From contig OZ059899.1 of NCBI GenBank assembly GCA_964057225.1, positions 17,306,501-17,370,500 on the forward strand: a stretch of 64,000 bases of DNA, written 5' to 3'. The notes under the pieces were generated by a model. The model was not told the DNA's origin. It was given only the letters and a program-made list of their open reading frames with translations, and made no database searches. The DNA is from Auanema rhodensis. Lineage: Eukaryota; Nematoda; Chromadorea; Rhabditida; Rhabditidae. The translations under genes and the position numbers were made by a program. This document shows positions 11,230 to 25,644 of this stretch, piece after piece; position 1 is the first letter of the stretch, and each line of letters begins with the position of its first letter.

Positions 11230-13556
11230 TAATACAAAACTTAGTTATGATCGTTTGAAAAAAGATGCAGTAGTGTATGTTGAGTTTCCATGTACACTCA
11301 ACATTGCTTCCAAAAACATTTTTACAAAAATTTTTCCGAAAAATTTCGAAATAATTTCGCAGAAAGTAAATGTTTTTAGATTCCTTTTTTCAAGGCAAAG
11401 ACGATGGACATTGTTATTCAACGAAAAAATTAATTCTGCAGGGTGAAAATCGAGGATATAAGTGTGAACCTATATCAGTTGATATCTCGGTGCATTTTTA
11501 AGCTAGCGCAAATCTGATAACACAGATCGACGCAGCTTAAAAATCCGCATCGAATGCACTATACTACATTGAGAAACGCTTAATACAAAAATTAGTTATG
11601 ATCGTTTGAAAAATGATGCATTAGTGTATGTTGAGTTTCCATGTACACTCAACATTGCTTCCAAAAACATTTTGACAAAAATTCTTTCGAAAAATTTCAG
11701 AATATTTTAGCAAAAAATAGTTGTTTTTAGATTCCTTTTTTCAAGGCAAAGACGATGGACAATGTTATTCAACGAAAAAATTAATTCTGCAGGGTGAAAA
11801 TCGAGGATATAAGTGTGAACTTATATCAGTTGATATCTCGGTGCATTTTTAAGCTAGCGCAAATCTGATAACACAGATCGACGCAGCTTAAAAATCCGCA
11901 TCGAATGCACTATACTACATTGAGAAACGCTTAATACAAAACTTAGTTATGATCGTTTGAAAAAAGATGCATTAGTGTATGTTGAGTTTCCATGTACACT
12001 CAACATTGCTTCCAAAAACATTTTTACAAAAATTTTTCCGAAAAATTTCGAAATAATTTCGCAGAAAGTAGATGTTTTTAGATTCCTTTTTTCAAGGCAA
12101 AGACGATGGACATTGTTATTCAACGAAAAAATCAATTCTGCAGGGTGAAAATCGAGGATATAAGTGTGAACTTATATCAGTTGATATCTCGGTGCATTTT
12201 TAAGCTAGCGCAAATCTGATAACACAGATCGACGCAGTTTAAAAAACCGCATCGAATGCACTATACTACATTGAGAAACGCTTAATACAAAACTTAGTTA
12301 TGATCGTTTGAAAAATGATGCATTAGTGTATGTTGAGTTTCCATGTACACTCAACATTGCTTCCAAAAACATTTTGACAAAACTTTTTTCGAAAAATTTC
12401 AGAATATTTTAGCAAAAAATAGTTGTTTTTAGATTCCTTTTTTCAAGGCAAAGACGATGGACAATGTTATTCAACGAAAAAATTAATTCTGCAGGGTGAA
12501 AATCGAGGATATAAGTGTGAACTTATATCAGTTGATATCTCGGTGCATTTTTAAGCTAGCGCAAATCTGATAACACAGATCGACGCAGCTTAAAAATCCG
12601 CATCGAATACACTATACTACATTGAGAAACGCTTAATACAAAACTTAGTTATGATCGTTTGAAAAATGATGCATTAGTGTATGTTGAGTTTCCATGTACA
12701 CTCAACATTGCTTCCAAAAACATTTTGACAAAAATTTTTTCGAAAAATTTCAAAATAATTTCACAAAAAGTAAATGTTTTTAGATTCCTTTTTTTAAGGC
12801 AAAGACGATGGACAATGTTATTCAACGAAAAAATTAATTCTCCAGGGTGAAAATTGAGGATGTAAGTGTGAGCGTATATCAGTTGATATCTCGGTGCATT
12901 TTTAAGCTAGCGCAAATCTGATAACACAGATCGACGCAGTTTAAAAATCCGCATCGAATGCACTATACTACATTGAGAAACGCTTAATACAAAACTTAGT
13001 TATGATCGTTTGAAAAAAGATGCATTAGTGTATGTTGAGTTTCCATGTACACTCAACATTGCTTCCAAAAACATTTTGACAAAAATTTTTCCAAAAAATT
13101 TCAAAATTATTTCGCAAAAAGTGAATGTTTTTAGATTCCGTTTTTCAAGGCAAAGACGATGGACAATGTTATTCAACGAAAAAATTAATTCTCCAGGGTG
13201 AAAATTGAGGATGTAAGTGTGAGCGTATATCAGTTGATATCTCGGTGCATTTTTAAGCTAGCGCAAATCTGATAACACAGATCGACGCAGCTTACAAATC
13301 CGCATCGAATGCACTATACAACATTGAGAAACGCTTAATACAAAAATTAGTTATGATCGTTTGAAAAATGATGCATTAGTGTATGTTGAGTTTCCATGTA
13401 CACTCAACATTGCTTCCAAAAACATTTTGACAAAAATTTTTTCGAAAAATTTCAAAATAATTTCGCAAAAAGTAAATGTTTTTAGATTCCTTTTTTTAAG
13501 GCAAAGACGATGGACAATGTTATTCAACGAAAAAAATAATTCTGCAGGGTGAAAAT
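11186..13556 (+). repeat. Segmental copy 2b (partner of 5,219-7,589)
   Basis: Second copy of a 2,371-bp segment. It is followed by two near-identical consecutive units (13,361 and 13,712 frames) where the first copy has one. Locally a unit was therefore gained or lost after the long copy formed. Confidence 0.85.
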
Positions 13557-13671
13557 TGAGGATGTAAGTGTGAGCGTATATCAGTTGATATCTCGGTGCA
13601 TTTTTAAGCTAGCGCAAATCTGATAACACAGATCGACGCAGCTTAAAAATCCGCATCGAATACACTATACT

Positions 13672-16143
13672 ACATTGAGAAACGCTTAATACAAAAATTA
13701 GTTATGATCGTTTGAAAAATGATGCATTAGTGTATGTTGAGTTTCCATGTACACTCAACATTGCTTCCAAAAACATTTTGACAAAAATTTTTTCGAAAAA
13801 TTTCAAAATAATTTCGCAAAAAGTAAATGTTTTTAGATTCCTTTTTTTAAGGCAAAGACGATGGACAATGTTATTCAACGAAAAAAATAATTCTGCAGGG
13901 TGAAAATCGAGGATATAAGTGTGAACTTATATCAGTTGATATCTCGGTGCATTTTTAAGCTAGCGCAAATCTGATAACACAGATCGACGCAGTTTAAAAA
14001 TCCGCATCGAATGCACTATACTACATTGAGAAACGCTTAATACAAAACTTAGTTATGATCGTTTGAAAAAAGATGCATTAGTGTATGTTGAGTTTCCATG
14101 TACACTCAACATTGCTTCCAAAAACATTTTGATAAAAATTTTTCCGAAAAATTTCGAAATAATTTCGCAGAAAGTAGATGTTTTTAGATTCCTTTTTTCA
14201 AGGCAAAGACGATGGACATTGTTATTCAACGAAAAAATTAATTCTGCAGGGTGAAAATCGAGGATATAAGTGTGAACCTATATCAGTTGATATCTCGGTG
14301 CATTTTTAAGCTAGCGCAAATCTGATAACACAGATCGACGCAGCTTAAAAATCCGCATCGAATGCACTATACTACATTGAGAAACGCTTAATACAAAACT
14401 TAGTTATGATCGTTTGAAAAAAGATGCATTAGTGTATGTTGAGTTTCCATGTACACTCAACATTGCTTCCAAAAACATTTTTACAAAAATTTTTCCGAAA
14501 AATTTCGAAATAATTTCGCAGAAAGTAGATGTTTTTAGATTCCTTTTTTCAAGGCAAAGACGATGGACATTGTTATTCAACGAAAAAATCAATTCTGCAG
14601 GGTGAAAATCGAGGATATAAGTGTGAACTTATATCAGTTGATATCTCGGTGCATTTTTAAGCTAGCGCAAATCTGATAACACAGATCGACGCAGCTTAAA
14701 AATCCGCATCGAATGCACTATACTACATTGAGAAACGCTCAATACAAAAATTAGTTATGATCGTTTGAAAAATGATGCATTAGTGTATGTTGAGTTTCCA
14801 TGAACACTCAACATTGCTTCCAAAAACATTTTGACAAAAATTTTTTCGAAAAATTTCAAAATAATTTCGCAAAAAGTAAATGTTTTTAGATTCCTTTTTT
14901 TAAGGCAAAGACGATGGACAATGTTATTCAACGAAAAAATTAATTCTGCAGGGTGAAAATCGAGGATATAAGTGTGAACTTATATCAGTTGATATCTCGG
15001 TGCATTTTTAAGCTAGCGCAAATCTGATAACACAGATCGACGCAGTTTAAAAATCCGCATCGAATGCACTATACTACATTGAGAAACGCTTAATACAAAA
15101 CTTAGTTATGATCGTTTGAAAAAAGATGCATTAGTGTATGTTGAGTTTCCATGTACACTCAACATTGCTTCCAAAAACATTTTGACAAAAATTTTTCCAA
15201 AAAATTTCAAAATAATTTCGCAAAAAGTGAATGTTTTTAGATTCCGTTTTTCAAGGCAAAGACGATGGACAATGTTATTCAACGAAAAAATTAATTCTGC
15301 AGGGTGAAAATCGAGGATATAAGTGTGAACTTATATCAGTTGATATCTCGGTGCATTTTTAAGCTAGCGCAAATCTGATAACACAGATCGACGCAGCTTA
15401 CAAATCCGCATCGAATGCACTATACAACATTGAGAAACGCTTAATACAAAAATTAGTTATGATCGTTTGAAAAATGATGCATTAGTGTATGTTGAGTTTC
15501 CATGTACACTCAACATTGCTTCCAAAAACATTTTGACAAAAATTCTTTCGAAAAATTTCAGAATATTTTAGCAAAAAATAGTTGTTTTTAGATTCCTTTT
15601 TTCAAGGCAAAGACGATGGACAATGTTATTCAACGAAAAAATTAATTCTGCAGGGTGAAAATCGAGGATATAAGTGTGAACTTATATCAGTTGATATCTC
15701 GGTGCATTTTTAAGCTAGCGCAAATCTGATAACACAGATCGACGCAGTTTAAAAATCCGCATCGAATGCACTATACTACATTGAGAAACGCTTAATACAA
15801 AACTTAGTTATGATCGTTTGAAAAAAGATGCATTAGTGTATGTTGAGTTTCCATGTACACTCAACATTGCTTCCAAAAACATTTTTACAAAAATTTTTCC
15901 GAAAAATTTCGAAATAATTTCGCAGAAAGTAGATGTTTTTAGATTCCTTTTTTCAAGGCAAAGACGATGGACATTGTTATTCAACGAAAAAATCAATTCT
16001 GCAGGGTGAAAATCGAGGATATAAGTGTGAACTTATATCAGTTGATATCTCGGTGCATTTTTAAGCTAGCGCAAATCTGATAACACAGATCGACGCAGCT
16101 TAAAAATCCGCATCGAATGCACTATACTACATTGAGAAACGCT
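13672..16143 (+). repeat. Segmental copy 3b (partner of 8,758-11,229)
   Basis: Second copy of the 2,472-bp segment. The right edge is C16144 against T11230. Inside it, position 14,803 carries a private T-to-A change in the dyad I loop. Confidence 0.82.
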
Positions 16144-16870
16144 CAATACAAAAATTAGTTATGATCGTTTGAAAAATGATGCATTAGTGTATGTTGAGTT
16201 TCCATGTACACTCAACATTGCTTCCAAAAACATTTTGACAAAAATTTTTTCGAAAAATTTCAAAATAATTTCGCAAAAAGTAAATGTTTTTAGATTCCTT
16301 TTTTTAAGGCAAAGACGATGGACAATGTTATTCAACGAAAAAATTAATTCTGCAGGGTGAAAATCGAGGATATAAGTGTGAACTTATATCAGTTGATATC
16401 TCGGTGCATTTTTAAGCTAGCGCAAATCTGATAACACAGATCGACGCAGTTTAAAAATCCGCATCGAATGCACTATACTACATTGAGAAACGCTTAATAC
16501 AAAACTTAGTTATGATCGTTTGAAAAAAGATGCATTAGTGTATGTTGAGTTTCCATGTACACTCAACATTGCTTCCAAAAACATTTTGACAAAAATTTTT
16601 CCAAAAAATTTCAAAATAATTTCGCAGAAAGTAGATGTTTTTAGATTCCTTTTTTCAAGGCAAAGACGATGGACAATGTTATTCAAAGAAAAAATTAATT
16701 CTCCAGGGTGAAAATCGAGGATGTAAGTGTGAGCTTATATCAGTTGATATCTCGGTGCATTTTTAAGCTAGCGCAAATCTGATAACACAGATCGACGCAG
16801 TTTAAAAATCCGCATCGAATGCACTATACTACATTGAGAAACGCTTAATACAAAACTTAGTTATGATCGT

Positions 16871-17220
16871 TTGAAAAAAGATGCATTAGTGTATGTTGAG
16901 TTTCCATGTACACTCAACATTGCTTCCAAAAACATTTTGACAAAAAGTTTTTCGAAAAATTTCAAAATAATTTCGCAAAAAGTAAATGTTTTTAGATTCC
17001 TTTTTTAAGGCAAAGACGATGGACAATGTTATTCAACGAAAAAATTAATTCTGCAGGGTGAAAATCGAGGATATAAGTGTGAACTTATATCAGTTGATAT
17101 CTCGGTGCATTTTTAAGCTAGCGCAAATCTGATAACACAGATCGACGCAGTTTAAAAATCCGCATCGAATGCACTATACTACATTGAGAAACGCTTAATA
17201 CAAAACTTAGTTATGATCGT
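16871..17220 (+). repeat. 350-bp satellite unit with a one-base deletion in a T tract
   Basis: The T run after GATTCC is six bases (17,001-17,006) instead of seven before AAGG, and all later units are shifted by one base. The unit also carries ACAAAAAGTTTTTCG instead of the usual ACAAAAATTTTTTCG. This is a typical slippage deletion. It shows that array phase is not protected by selection on length at single-base level. Confidence 0.85.
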
Positions 17221-17502
17221 TTGAAAAAAGATGCATTAGTGTATGTTGAGTTTCCATGTACACTCAACATTGCTTCCAAAAACATTTTTACAAAAATTTT
17301 TCCGAAAAATTTCGAAATAATTTCGCAGAAAGTAGATGTTTTTAGATTCCTTTTTTCAAGGCAAAGACGATGGACAATGTTATTCAACGAAAAAATTAAT
17401 TCTCCAGGGTGAAAATCGAGGATGTAAGTGTGAGCTTATATCAGTTGATATCTCGGTGCATTTTTAAGCTAGCGCAAATCTGATAACACAGATCGACGCA
17501 GT

Positions 17503-18244
17503 TTAAAAATCCGCATCGAATGCACTATACTACATTGAGAAAAGCTTAATATAAAAATTAGTTATGATCGTTTGAAAAATGATGCATTAGTGTATGTTGA
17601 GTTTCCATGTACACTCAACATAGCTTCCAAAAACATTTTGACAAAAATTTTTCCGAAAAATTTCGAAATAATTTCGCAGAAAGTAGATGTTTTTAGATTC
17701 CTTTTTTCAAGGCAAAGACGATGGACATTGTTATTCAACGAAAAAATTAATTCTGCAGGGTGAAAATCGAGGATATAAGTGTGAACTTATATCAGTTGAT
17801 ATCTCGGTGCATTTTTAAGCTAGCGCAAATCTGATAACACAGATCGACGCAGCTTAAAAATCCGCATCGAATGCACTATACTACATTGAGAAAAGCTTAA
17901 TATAAAAATTAGTTATGATCGTTTGAAAAATGATGCATTAGTGTATGTTGAGTTTCCATGTACACTCAACATAGCTTCCAAAAACATTTTGACAAAAATT
18001 TTTCCGAAAAATTTCGAAATAATTTCGCAGAAAGTAGATGTTTTTAGATTCCTTTTTTCAAGGCAAAGACGATGGACATTGTTATTCAACGAAAAAATTA
18101 ATTCTGCAGGGTGAAAATCGAGGATATAAGTGTGAACTTATATCAGTTGATATCTCGGTGCATTTTTAAGCTAGCGCAAATCTGATAACACAGATCGACG
18201 CAGCTTAAAAATCCGCATCGAATGCACTATACTACATTGAGAAA
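17503..18244 (+). repeat. Very recent tandem duplication of one unit
   Basis: Positions 17,503-17,893 and 17,854-18,244 match at an offset of one unit (351 bp). Both carry variants I saw only here: GAAAAGCTTAATATAAAAA, which creates an AAGCTT site, and AACATAGCTTCC. Adjacent identical private variants mark a young single-unit unequal exchange, or an assembly duplication of one period. Confidence 0.85.
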
Positions 18245-19689
18245 CGCTTAATACAAAAATTAGTTATGATCGTTTGAAAAATGATGCATTAGTGTATGTT
18301 GAGTTTCCATGTACACTCAACATTGCTTCCAAAAACATTTTGACAAAAATTTTTTCGAAAAATTTCAGAATATTTTAGCAAAAAATAGTTGTTTTTAGAT
18401 TCCTTTTTTCAAGGCAAAGACGATGGACAATGTTATTCAACGAAAAAATTAATTCTGCAGGGTGAAAATCGAGGATATAAGTGTGAACTTATATCAGTTG
18501 ATATCTCGGTGCATTTTTAAGCTAGCGCAAATCTGATAACACAGATCGACGCAGCTTAAAAATCCGCATCGAATACACTATACTACATTGAGAAACGCTT
18601 ATTACAAAAATTAGTTATGATCGTTTGAAAAATGATGCATTAGTGTATGTTGAGTTTCCATGTACACTCAACATTGCTTCCAAAAACATTTTGACAAAAA
18701 TTTTTTCGAAAAATTTCAAAATAATTTCGCAAAAAGTAAATGTTTTTAGATTCCTTTTTTTAAGGCAAAGACGATGGACAATGTTATTCAACGAAAAAAT
18801 TAATTCTGCAGGGTGAAAATCGAGGATATAAGTGTGAACTTATATCAGTTGATATCTCGGTGCATTTTTAAGCTAGCGCAAATCTGATAACACAGATCGA
18901 CGCAGTTTAAAAATCCGCATCGAATGCACTATACTACATTGAGAAACGCTTAATACAAAACTTAGTTATGATCGTTTGAAAAAAGATGCATTAGTGTATG
19001 TTGAGTTTCCATGTACACTCAACATTGCTTCCAAAAACATTTTGACAAAAATTTTTCCAAAAAATTTCAAAATAATTTCGCAAAAAGTGAATGTTTTTAG
19101 ATTCCGTTTTTCAAGGCAAAGACGATGGACAATGTTATTCAACGAAAAAATTAATTCTCCAGGGTGAAAATTGAGGATGTAAGTGTGAGCGTATATCAGT
19201 TGATATCTCGGTGCATTTTTAAGCTAGCGCAAATCTGATAACACAGATCGACGCAGCTTACAAATCCGCATCGAATGCACTATACAACATTGAGAAACGC
19301 TTAATACAAAAATTAGTTATGATCGTTTGAAAAATGATGCATTAGTGTATGTTGAGTTTCCATGTACACTCAACATTGCTTCCAAAAACATTTTGACAAA
19401 AATTTTTTCGAAAAATTTCAAAATAATTTCGCAAAAAGTAAATGTTTTTAGATTCCTTTTTTTAAGGCAAAGACGATGGACAATGTTATTCAACGAAAAA
19501 ATTAATTCTGCAGGGTGAAAATCGAGGATATAAGTGTGAACTTATATCAGTTGATATCTCGGTGCATTTTTAAGCTAGCGCAAATCTGATAACACAGATC
19601 GACGCAGTTTAAAAATCCGCATCGAATGCACTATACTACATTGAGAAACGCTTAATACAAAACTTAGTTATGATCGTTTGAAAAAAGAT

Positions 19690-20910
19690 GCATTAGTGTA
19701 TGTTGAGTTTCCATGTACACTCAACATTGCTTCCAAAAACATTTTTACAAAAATTTTTCCGAAAAATTTCGAAATAATTTCGCAGAAAGTAGATGTTTTT
19801 AGATTCCTTTTTTTAAGGCAAAGACGATGGACAATGTTATTCAACGAAAAAATTAATTCTGCAGGGTGAAAATCGAGGATATAAGTGTGAACATATATCA
19901 GTTGATATCTCGGTGCATTTTTAAGCTAGCGCAAATCTGATAACACAGATCGACGCAGCTTAAAAATCCGCATCGAATGCACTATACTACATTGAGAAAC
20001 GCTTAATACAAAACTTAGTTATGATCGTTTGAAAAAAGATGCATTAGTGTATGTTGAGTTTCCATGTATACTCAACATTGCTTCCAAAAACATTTTTACA
20101 AAAATTTTTTCGAAAAATTTCAGAATATTTTAGCAAAAAATAGTTGTTTTTAGATTCCTTTTTTCAAGGCAAAGACGATGGACAATGTTATTCAACGAAA
20201 AAATTAATTCTGCAGGGTGAAAATCGAGGATATAAGTGTGAACTTATATCAGTTGATATCTCGGTGCATTTTTAAGCTAGCGCAAATCTGATAACACAGA
20301 TCGACGCAGCTTAAAAATCCGCATCGAATGCACTATACTACATTGAGAAACGCTTAATACAAAACTTAGTTATGATCGTTTGAAAAAAGATGCATTAGTG
20401 TATGTTGAGTTTCCATGTACACTCAACATTGCTTCCAAAAACATTTTTACAAAAATTTTTCCGAAAAATTTCGAAATAATTTCGCAGAAAGTAGATGTTT
20501 TTAGATTCCTTTTTTCAAGGCAAAGACGATGGACATTGTTATTCAACGAAAAAATCAATTCTGCAGGGTGAAAATCGAGGATATAAGTGTGAACTTATAT
20601 CAGTTGATATCTCGGTGCATTTTTAAGCTAGCGCAAATCTGATAACACAGATCGACGCAGCTTAAAAATCCGCATCGAATGCACTATACTACATTGAGAA
20701 ACGCTCAATACAAAAATTAGTTATGATCGTTTGAAAAATGATGCATTAGTGTATGTTGAGTTTCCATGTACACTCAACATTGCTTCCAAAAACATTTTGA
20801 CAAAAATTTTTTCGAAAAATTTCAAAATAATTTCGCAAAAAGTAAATGTTTTTAGATTCCTTTTTTTAAGGCAAAGACGATGGACAATGTTATTCAACGA
20901 AAAAATTAAT
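19690..20910 (+). repeat. Segmental copy 4a (three to four units, repeats 2,457 bp downstream)
   Basis: The order of units at frames 19,678, 20,029, 20,380 and 20,731 recurs at 22,135, 22,486, 22,837 and 23,188, an offset of seven units. Both copies share the GAACATATATCAG variant and a C-type unit. Differences include TGTATACTC near 20,069 and CATTAAGAAAC near 22,800. The exact edges are approximate. Confidence 0.65.
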
Positions 20911-22146
20911 TCTCCAGGGTGAAAATCGAGGATATAAGTGTGAACTTATATCAGTTGATATCTCGGTGCATTTTTAAGCTAGCGCAAATCTGATAACACA
21001 GATCGACGCAGCTTACAAATCCGCATCGAATGCACTATACAACATTGAGAAACGCTTAATACAAAAATTAGTTATGATCGTTTGAAAAATGATGCATTAG
21101 TGTATGTTGAGTTTCCATGTACACTCAACATTGCTTCCAAAAACATTTTGACAAAACTTTTTTCGAAAAATTTCAAAATAATTTCGCAAAAAGTAAATGT
21201 TTTTAGATTCCTTTTTTTAAGGCAAAGACGATGGACAATGTTATTCAACGAAAAAATTAATTCTGCAGGTTGAAAATCGAGGATATAAGTGTGAACTTAT
21301 ATCAGTTGATATCTCGGTGCATTTTTAAGCTAGCGCAAATCTGATAACACAGATCGACGCAGTTTAAAAATCCGCATCGAATGCACTATACTACATTGAG
21401 AAACGCTTAATACAAAACTTAGTTATGATCGTTTGAAAAAAGATGCATTAGTGTATGTTGAGTTTCCATGTACACTCAACATTGCTTCCAAAAACATTTT
21501 TACAAAAATTTTTCCGAAAAATTTCGAAATAATTTCGCAGAAAGTAGATGTTTTTAGATTCCTTTTTTTAAGGCAAAGACGATGGACAATGTTATTCAAC
21601 GAAAAAATTAATTCTGCAGGGTGAAAATCGAGGATATAAGTGTGAACTTATATCAGTTGATATCTCGGTGCATTTTTAAGCTAGCGCAAATCTGATAACA
21701 CAGATCGACGCAGTTTAAAAATCCGCATCGAATGCACTATACTACATTGAGAAACGCTTAATACAAAACTTAGTTATGATCGTTTGAAAAAAGATGCATT
21801 AGTGTATGTTGAGTTTCCATGTACACTCAACATTGCTTCCAAAAACATTTTGACAAAAATTTTTTCGAAAAATTTCAAAATAATTTCGCAAAAAGTAAAT
21901 GTTTTTAGATTCCTTTTTTTAAGGCAAAGACGATGGACAATGTTATTCAACGAAAAAATTAATTCTGCAGGTTGAAAATCGAGGATATAAGTGTGAACTT
22001 ATATCAGTTGATATCTCGGTGCATTTTTAAGCTAGCGCAAATCTGATAACACAGATCGACGCAGCTTACAAATCCGCATCGAATGCACTATACAACATTG
22101 AGAAACGCTTAATACAAAAATTAGTTATGATCGTTTGAAAAATGAT

Positions 22147-23367
22147 GCATTAGTGTATGTTGAGTTTCCATGTACACTCAACATTGCTTCCAAAAACATT
22201 TTTACAAAAATTTTTCCGAAAAATTTCGAAATAATTTCGCAGAAAGTAGATGTTTTTAGATTCCTTTTTTTAAGGCAAAGACGATGGACAATGTTATTCA
22301 ACGAAAAAATTAATTCTGCAGGGTGAAAATCGAGGATATAAGTGTGAACATATATCAGTTGATATCTCGGTGCATTTTTAAGCTAGCGCAAATCTGATAA
22401 CACAGATCGACGCAGCTTAAAAATCCGCATCGAATGCACTATACTACATTGAGAAACGCTTAATACAAAACTTAGTTATGATCGTTTGAAAAAAGATGCA
22501 TTAGTGTATGTTGAGTTTCCATGTACACTCAACATTGCTTCCAAAAACATTTTTACAAAAATTTTTTCGAAAAATTTCAGAATATTTTAGCAAAAAATAG
22601 TTGTTTTTAGATTCCTTTTTTCAAGGCAAAGACGATGGACAATGTTATTCAACGAAAAAATTAATTCTGCAGGGTGAAAATCGAGGATATAAGTGTGAAC
22701 TTATATCAGTTGATATCTCGGTGCATTTTTAAGCTAGCGCAAATCTGATAACACAGATCGACGCAGCTTAAAAATCCGCATCGAATGCACTATACTACAT
22801 TAAGAAACGCTTAATACAAAACTTAGTTATGATCGTTTGAAAAAAGATGCATTAGTGTATGTTGAGTTTCCATGTACACTCAACATTGCTTCCAAAAACA
22901 TTTTTACAAAAATTTTTCCGAAAAATTTCGAAATAATTTCGCAGAAAGTAGATGTTTTTAGATTCCTTTTTTCAAGGCAAAGACGATGGACATTGTTATT
23001 CAACGAAAAAATCAATTCTGCAGGGTGAAAATCGAGGATATAAGTGTGAACTTATATCAGTTGATATCTCGGTGCATTTTTAAGCTAGCGCAAATCTGAT
23101 AACACAGATCGACGCAGCTTAAAAATCCGCATCGAATGCACTATACTACATTGAGAAACGCTCAATACAAAAATTAGTTATGATCGTTTGAAAAATGATG
23201 CATTAGTGTATGTTGAGTTTCCATGTACACTCAACATTGCTTCCAAAAACATTTTGACAAAAATTTTTTCGAAAAATTTCAAAATAATTTCGCAAAAAGT
23301 AAATGTTTTTAGATTCCTTTTTTTAAGGCAAAGACGATGGACAATGTTATTCAACGAAAAAATTAAT
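22147..23367 (+). repeat. Segmental copy 4b (partner of 19,690-20,910)
   Basis: Second copy at a seven-unit offset. It is flanked by units with the GCAGGTTGAAAATC variant, which appears only at about 21,265-25,135. That variant is a local signature of the last 5 kb before the orientation switch. Confidence 0.65.
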
Positions 23368-25644
23368 TCTGCAGGTTGAAAATCGAGGATATAAGTGTGA
23401 ACTTATATCAGTTGATATCTCGGTGCATTTTTAAGCTAGCGCAAATCTGATAACACAGATCGACGCAGTTTAAAAATCCGCATCGAATGCACTATACTAC
23501 ATTGAGAAACGCTTAATACAAAACTTAGTTATGATCGTTTGAAAAAAGATGCATTAGTGTATGTTGAGTTTCCATGTACACTCAACATTGCTTCCAAAAA
23601 CATTTTGACAAAAATTTTTCCAAAAAATTTCAAAATAATTTCGCAAAAAGTGAATGTTTTTAGATTCCGTTTTTCAAGGCAAAGACGATGGACAATGTTA
23701 TTCAACGAAAAAATTAATTCTCCAGGGTGAAAATCGAGGATATAAGTGTGAACTTATATCAGTTGATATCTCGGTGCATTTTTAAGCTAGCGCAAATCTG
23801 ATAACACAGATCGACGCAGCTTACAAATCCGCATCGAATGCACTATACAACATTGAGAAACGCTTAATACAAAAATTAGTTATGATCGTTTGAAAAATGA
23901 TGCATTAGTGTATGTTGAGTTTCCATGTACACTCAACATTGCTTCCAAAAACATTTTGACAAAACTTTTTTCGAAAAATTTCAAAATAATTTCGCAAAAA
24001 GTAAATGTTTTTAGATTCCTTTTTTTAAGGCAAAGACGATGGACAATGTTATTCAACGAAAAAATTAATTCTGCAGGTTGAAAATCGAGGATATAAGTGT
24101 GAACTTATATCAGTTGATATCTCGGTGCATTTTTAAGCTAGCGCAAATCTGATAACACAGATCGACGCAGTTTAAAAATCCGCATCGAATGCACTATACT
24201 ACATTGAGAAACGCTTAATACAAAACTTAGTTATGATCGTTTGAAAAAAGATGCATTAGTGTATGTTGAGTTTCCATGTACACTCAACATTGCTTCCAAA
24301 AACATTTTTACAAAAATTTTTCCGAAAAATTTCGAAATAATTTCGCAGAAAGTAGATGTTTTTAGATTCCTTTTTTTAAGGCAAAGACGATGGACAATGT
24401 TATTCAACGAAAAAATTAATTCTGCAGGGTGAAAATCGAGGATATAAGTGTGAACTTATATCAGTTGATATCTCGGTGCATTTTTAAGCTAGCGCAAATC
24501 TGATAACACAGATCGACGCAGTTTAAAAATCCGCATCGAATGCACTATACTACATTGAGAAACGCTTAATACAAAACTTAGTTATGATCGTTTGAAAAAT
24601 GATGCATTAGTGTATGTTGAGTTTCCATGTACACTCAACATTGCTTCCAAAAACATTTTGACAAAAATTTTTCCAAAAAATTTCAAAATAATTTCGCAAA
24701 AAGTGAATGTTTTTAGATTCCGTTTTTCAAGGCAAAGACGATGGACAATGTTATTCAACGAAAAAATTAATTCTCCAGGGTGAAAATCGAGGATATAAGT
24801 GTGAACTTATATCAGTTGATATCTCGGTGCATTTTTAAGCTAGCGCAAATCTGATAACACAGATCGACGCAGCTTACAAATCCGCATCGAATGCACTATA
24901 CAACATTGAGAAACGCTTAATACAAAAATTAGTTATGATCGTTTGAAAAATGATGCATTAGTGTATGTTGAGTTTCCATGTACACTCAACATTGCTTCCA
25001 AAAACATTTTGACAAAACTTTTTTCGAAAAATTTCAAAATAATTTCGCAAAAAGTAAATGTTTTTAGATTCCTTTTTTTAAGGCAAAGACGATGGACAAT
25101 GTTATTCAACGAAAAAATTAATTCTGCAGGTTGAAAATCGAGGATATAAGTGTGAACTTATATCAGTTGATATCTCGGTGCATTTTTAAGCTAGCGCAAA
25201 TCTGATAACACAGATCGACGCAGTTTAAAAATCCGCATCGAATGCACTATACTACATTGAGAAACGCTTAATACAAAACTTAGTTATGATCGTTTGAAAA
25301 AAGATGCATTAGTGTATGTTGAGTTTCCATGTACACTCAACATTGCTTCCAAAAACATTTTGACAAAAATTTTTCCAAAAAATTTCAAAATAATTTCGCA
25401 AAAAGTGAATGTTTTTAGATTCCGTTTTTCAAGGCAAAGACGATGGACAATGTTATTCAACGAAAAAATTAATTCTCCAGGGTGAAAATCGAGGATATAA
25501 GTGTGAACTTATATCAGTTGATATCTCGGTGCATTTTTAAGCTAGCGCAAATCTGATAACACAGATCGACGCAGCTTACAAATCCGCATCGAATGCACTA
25601 TACAACATTGAGAAACGCTTAATACAAAAATTAGTTATGATCGT

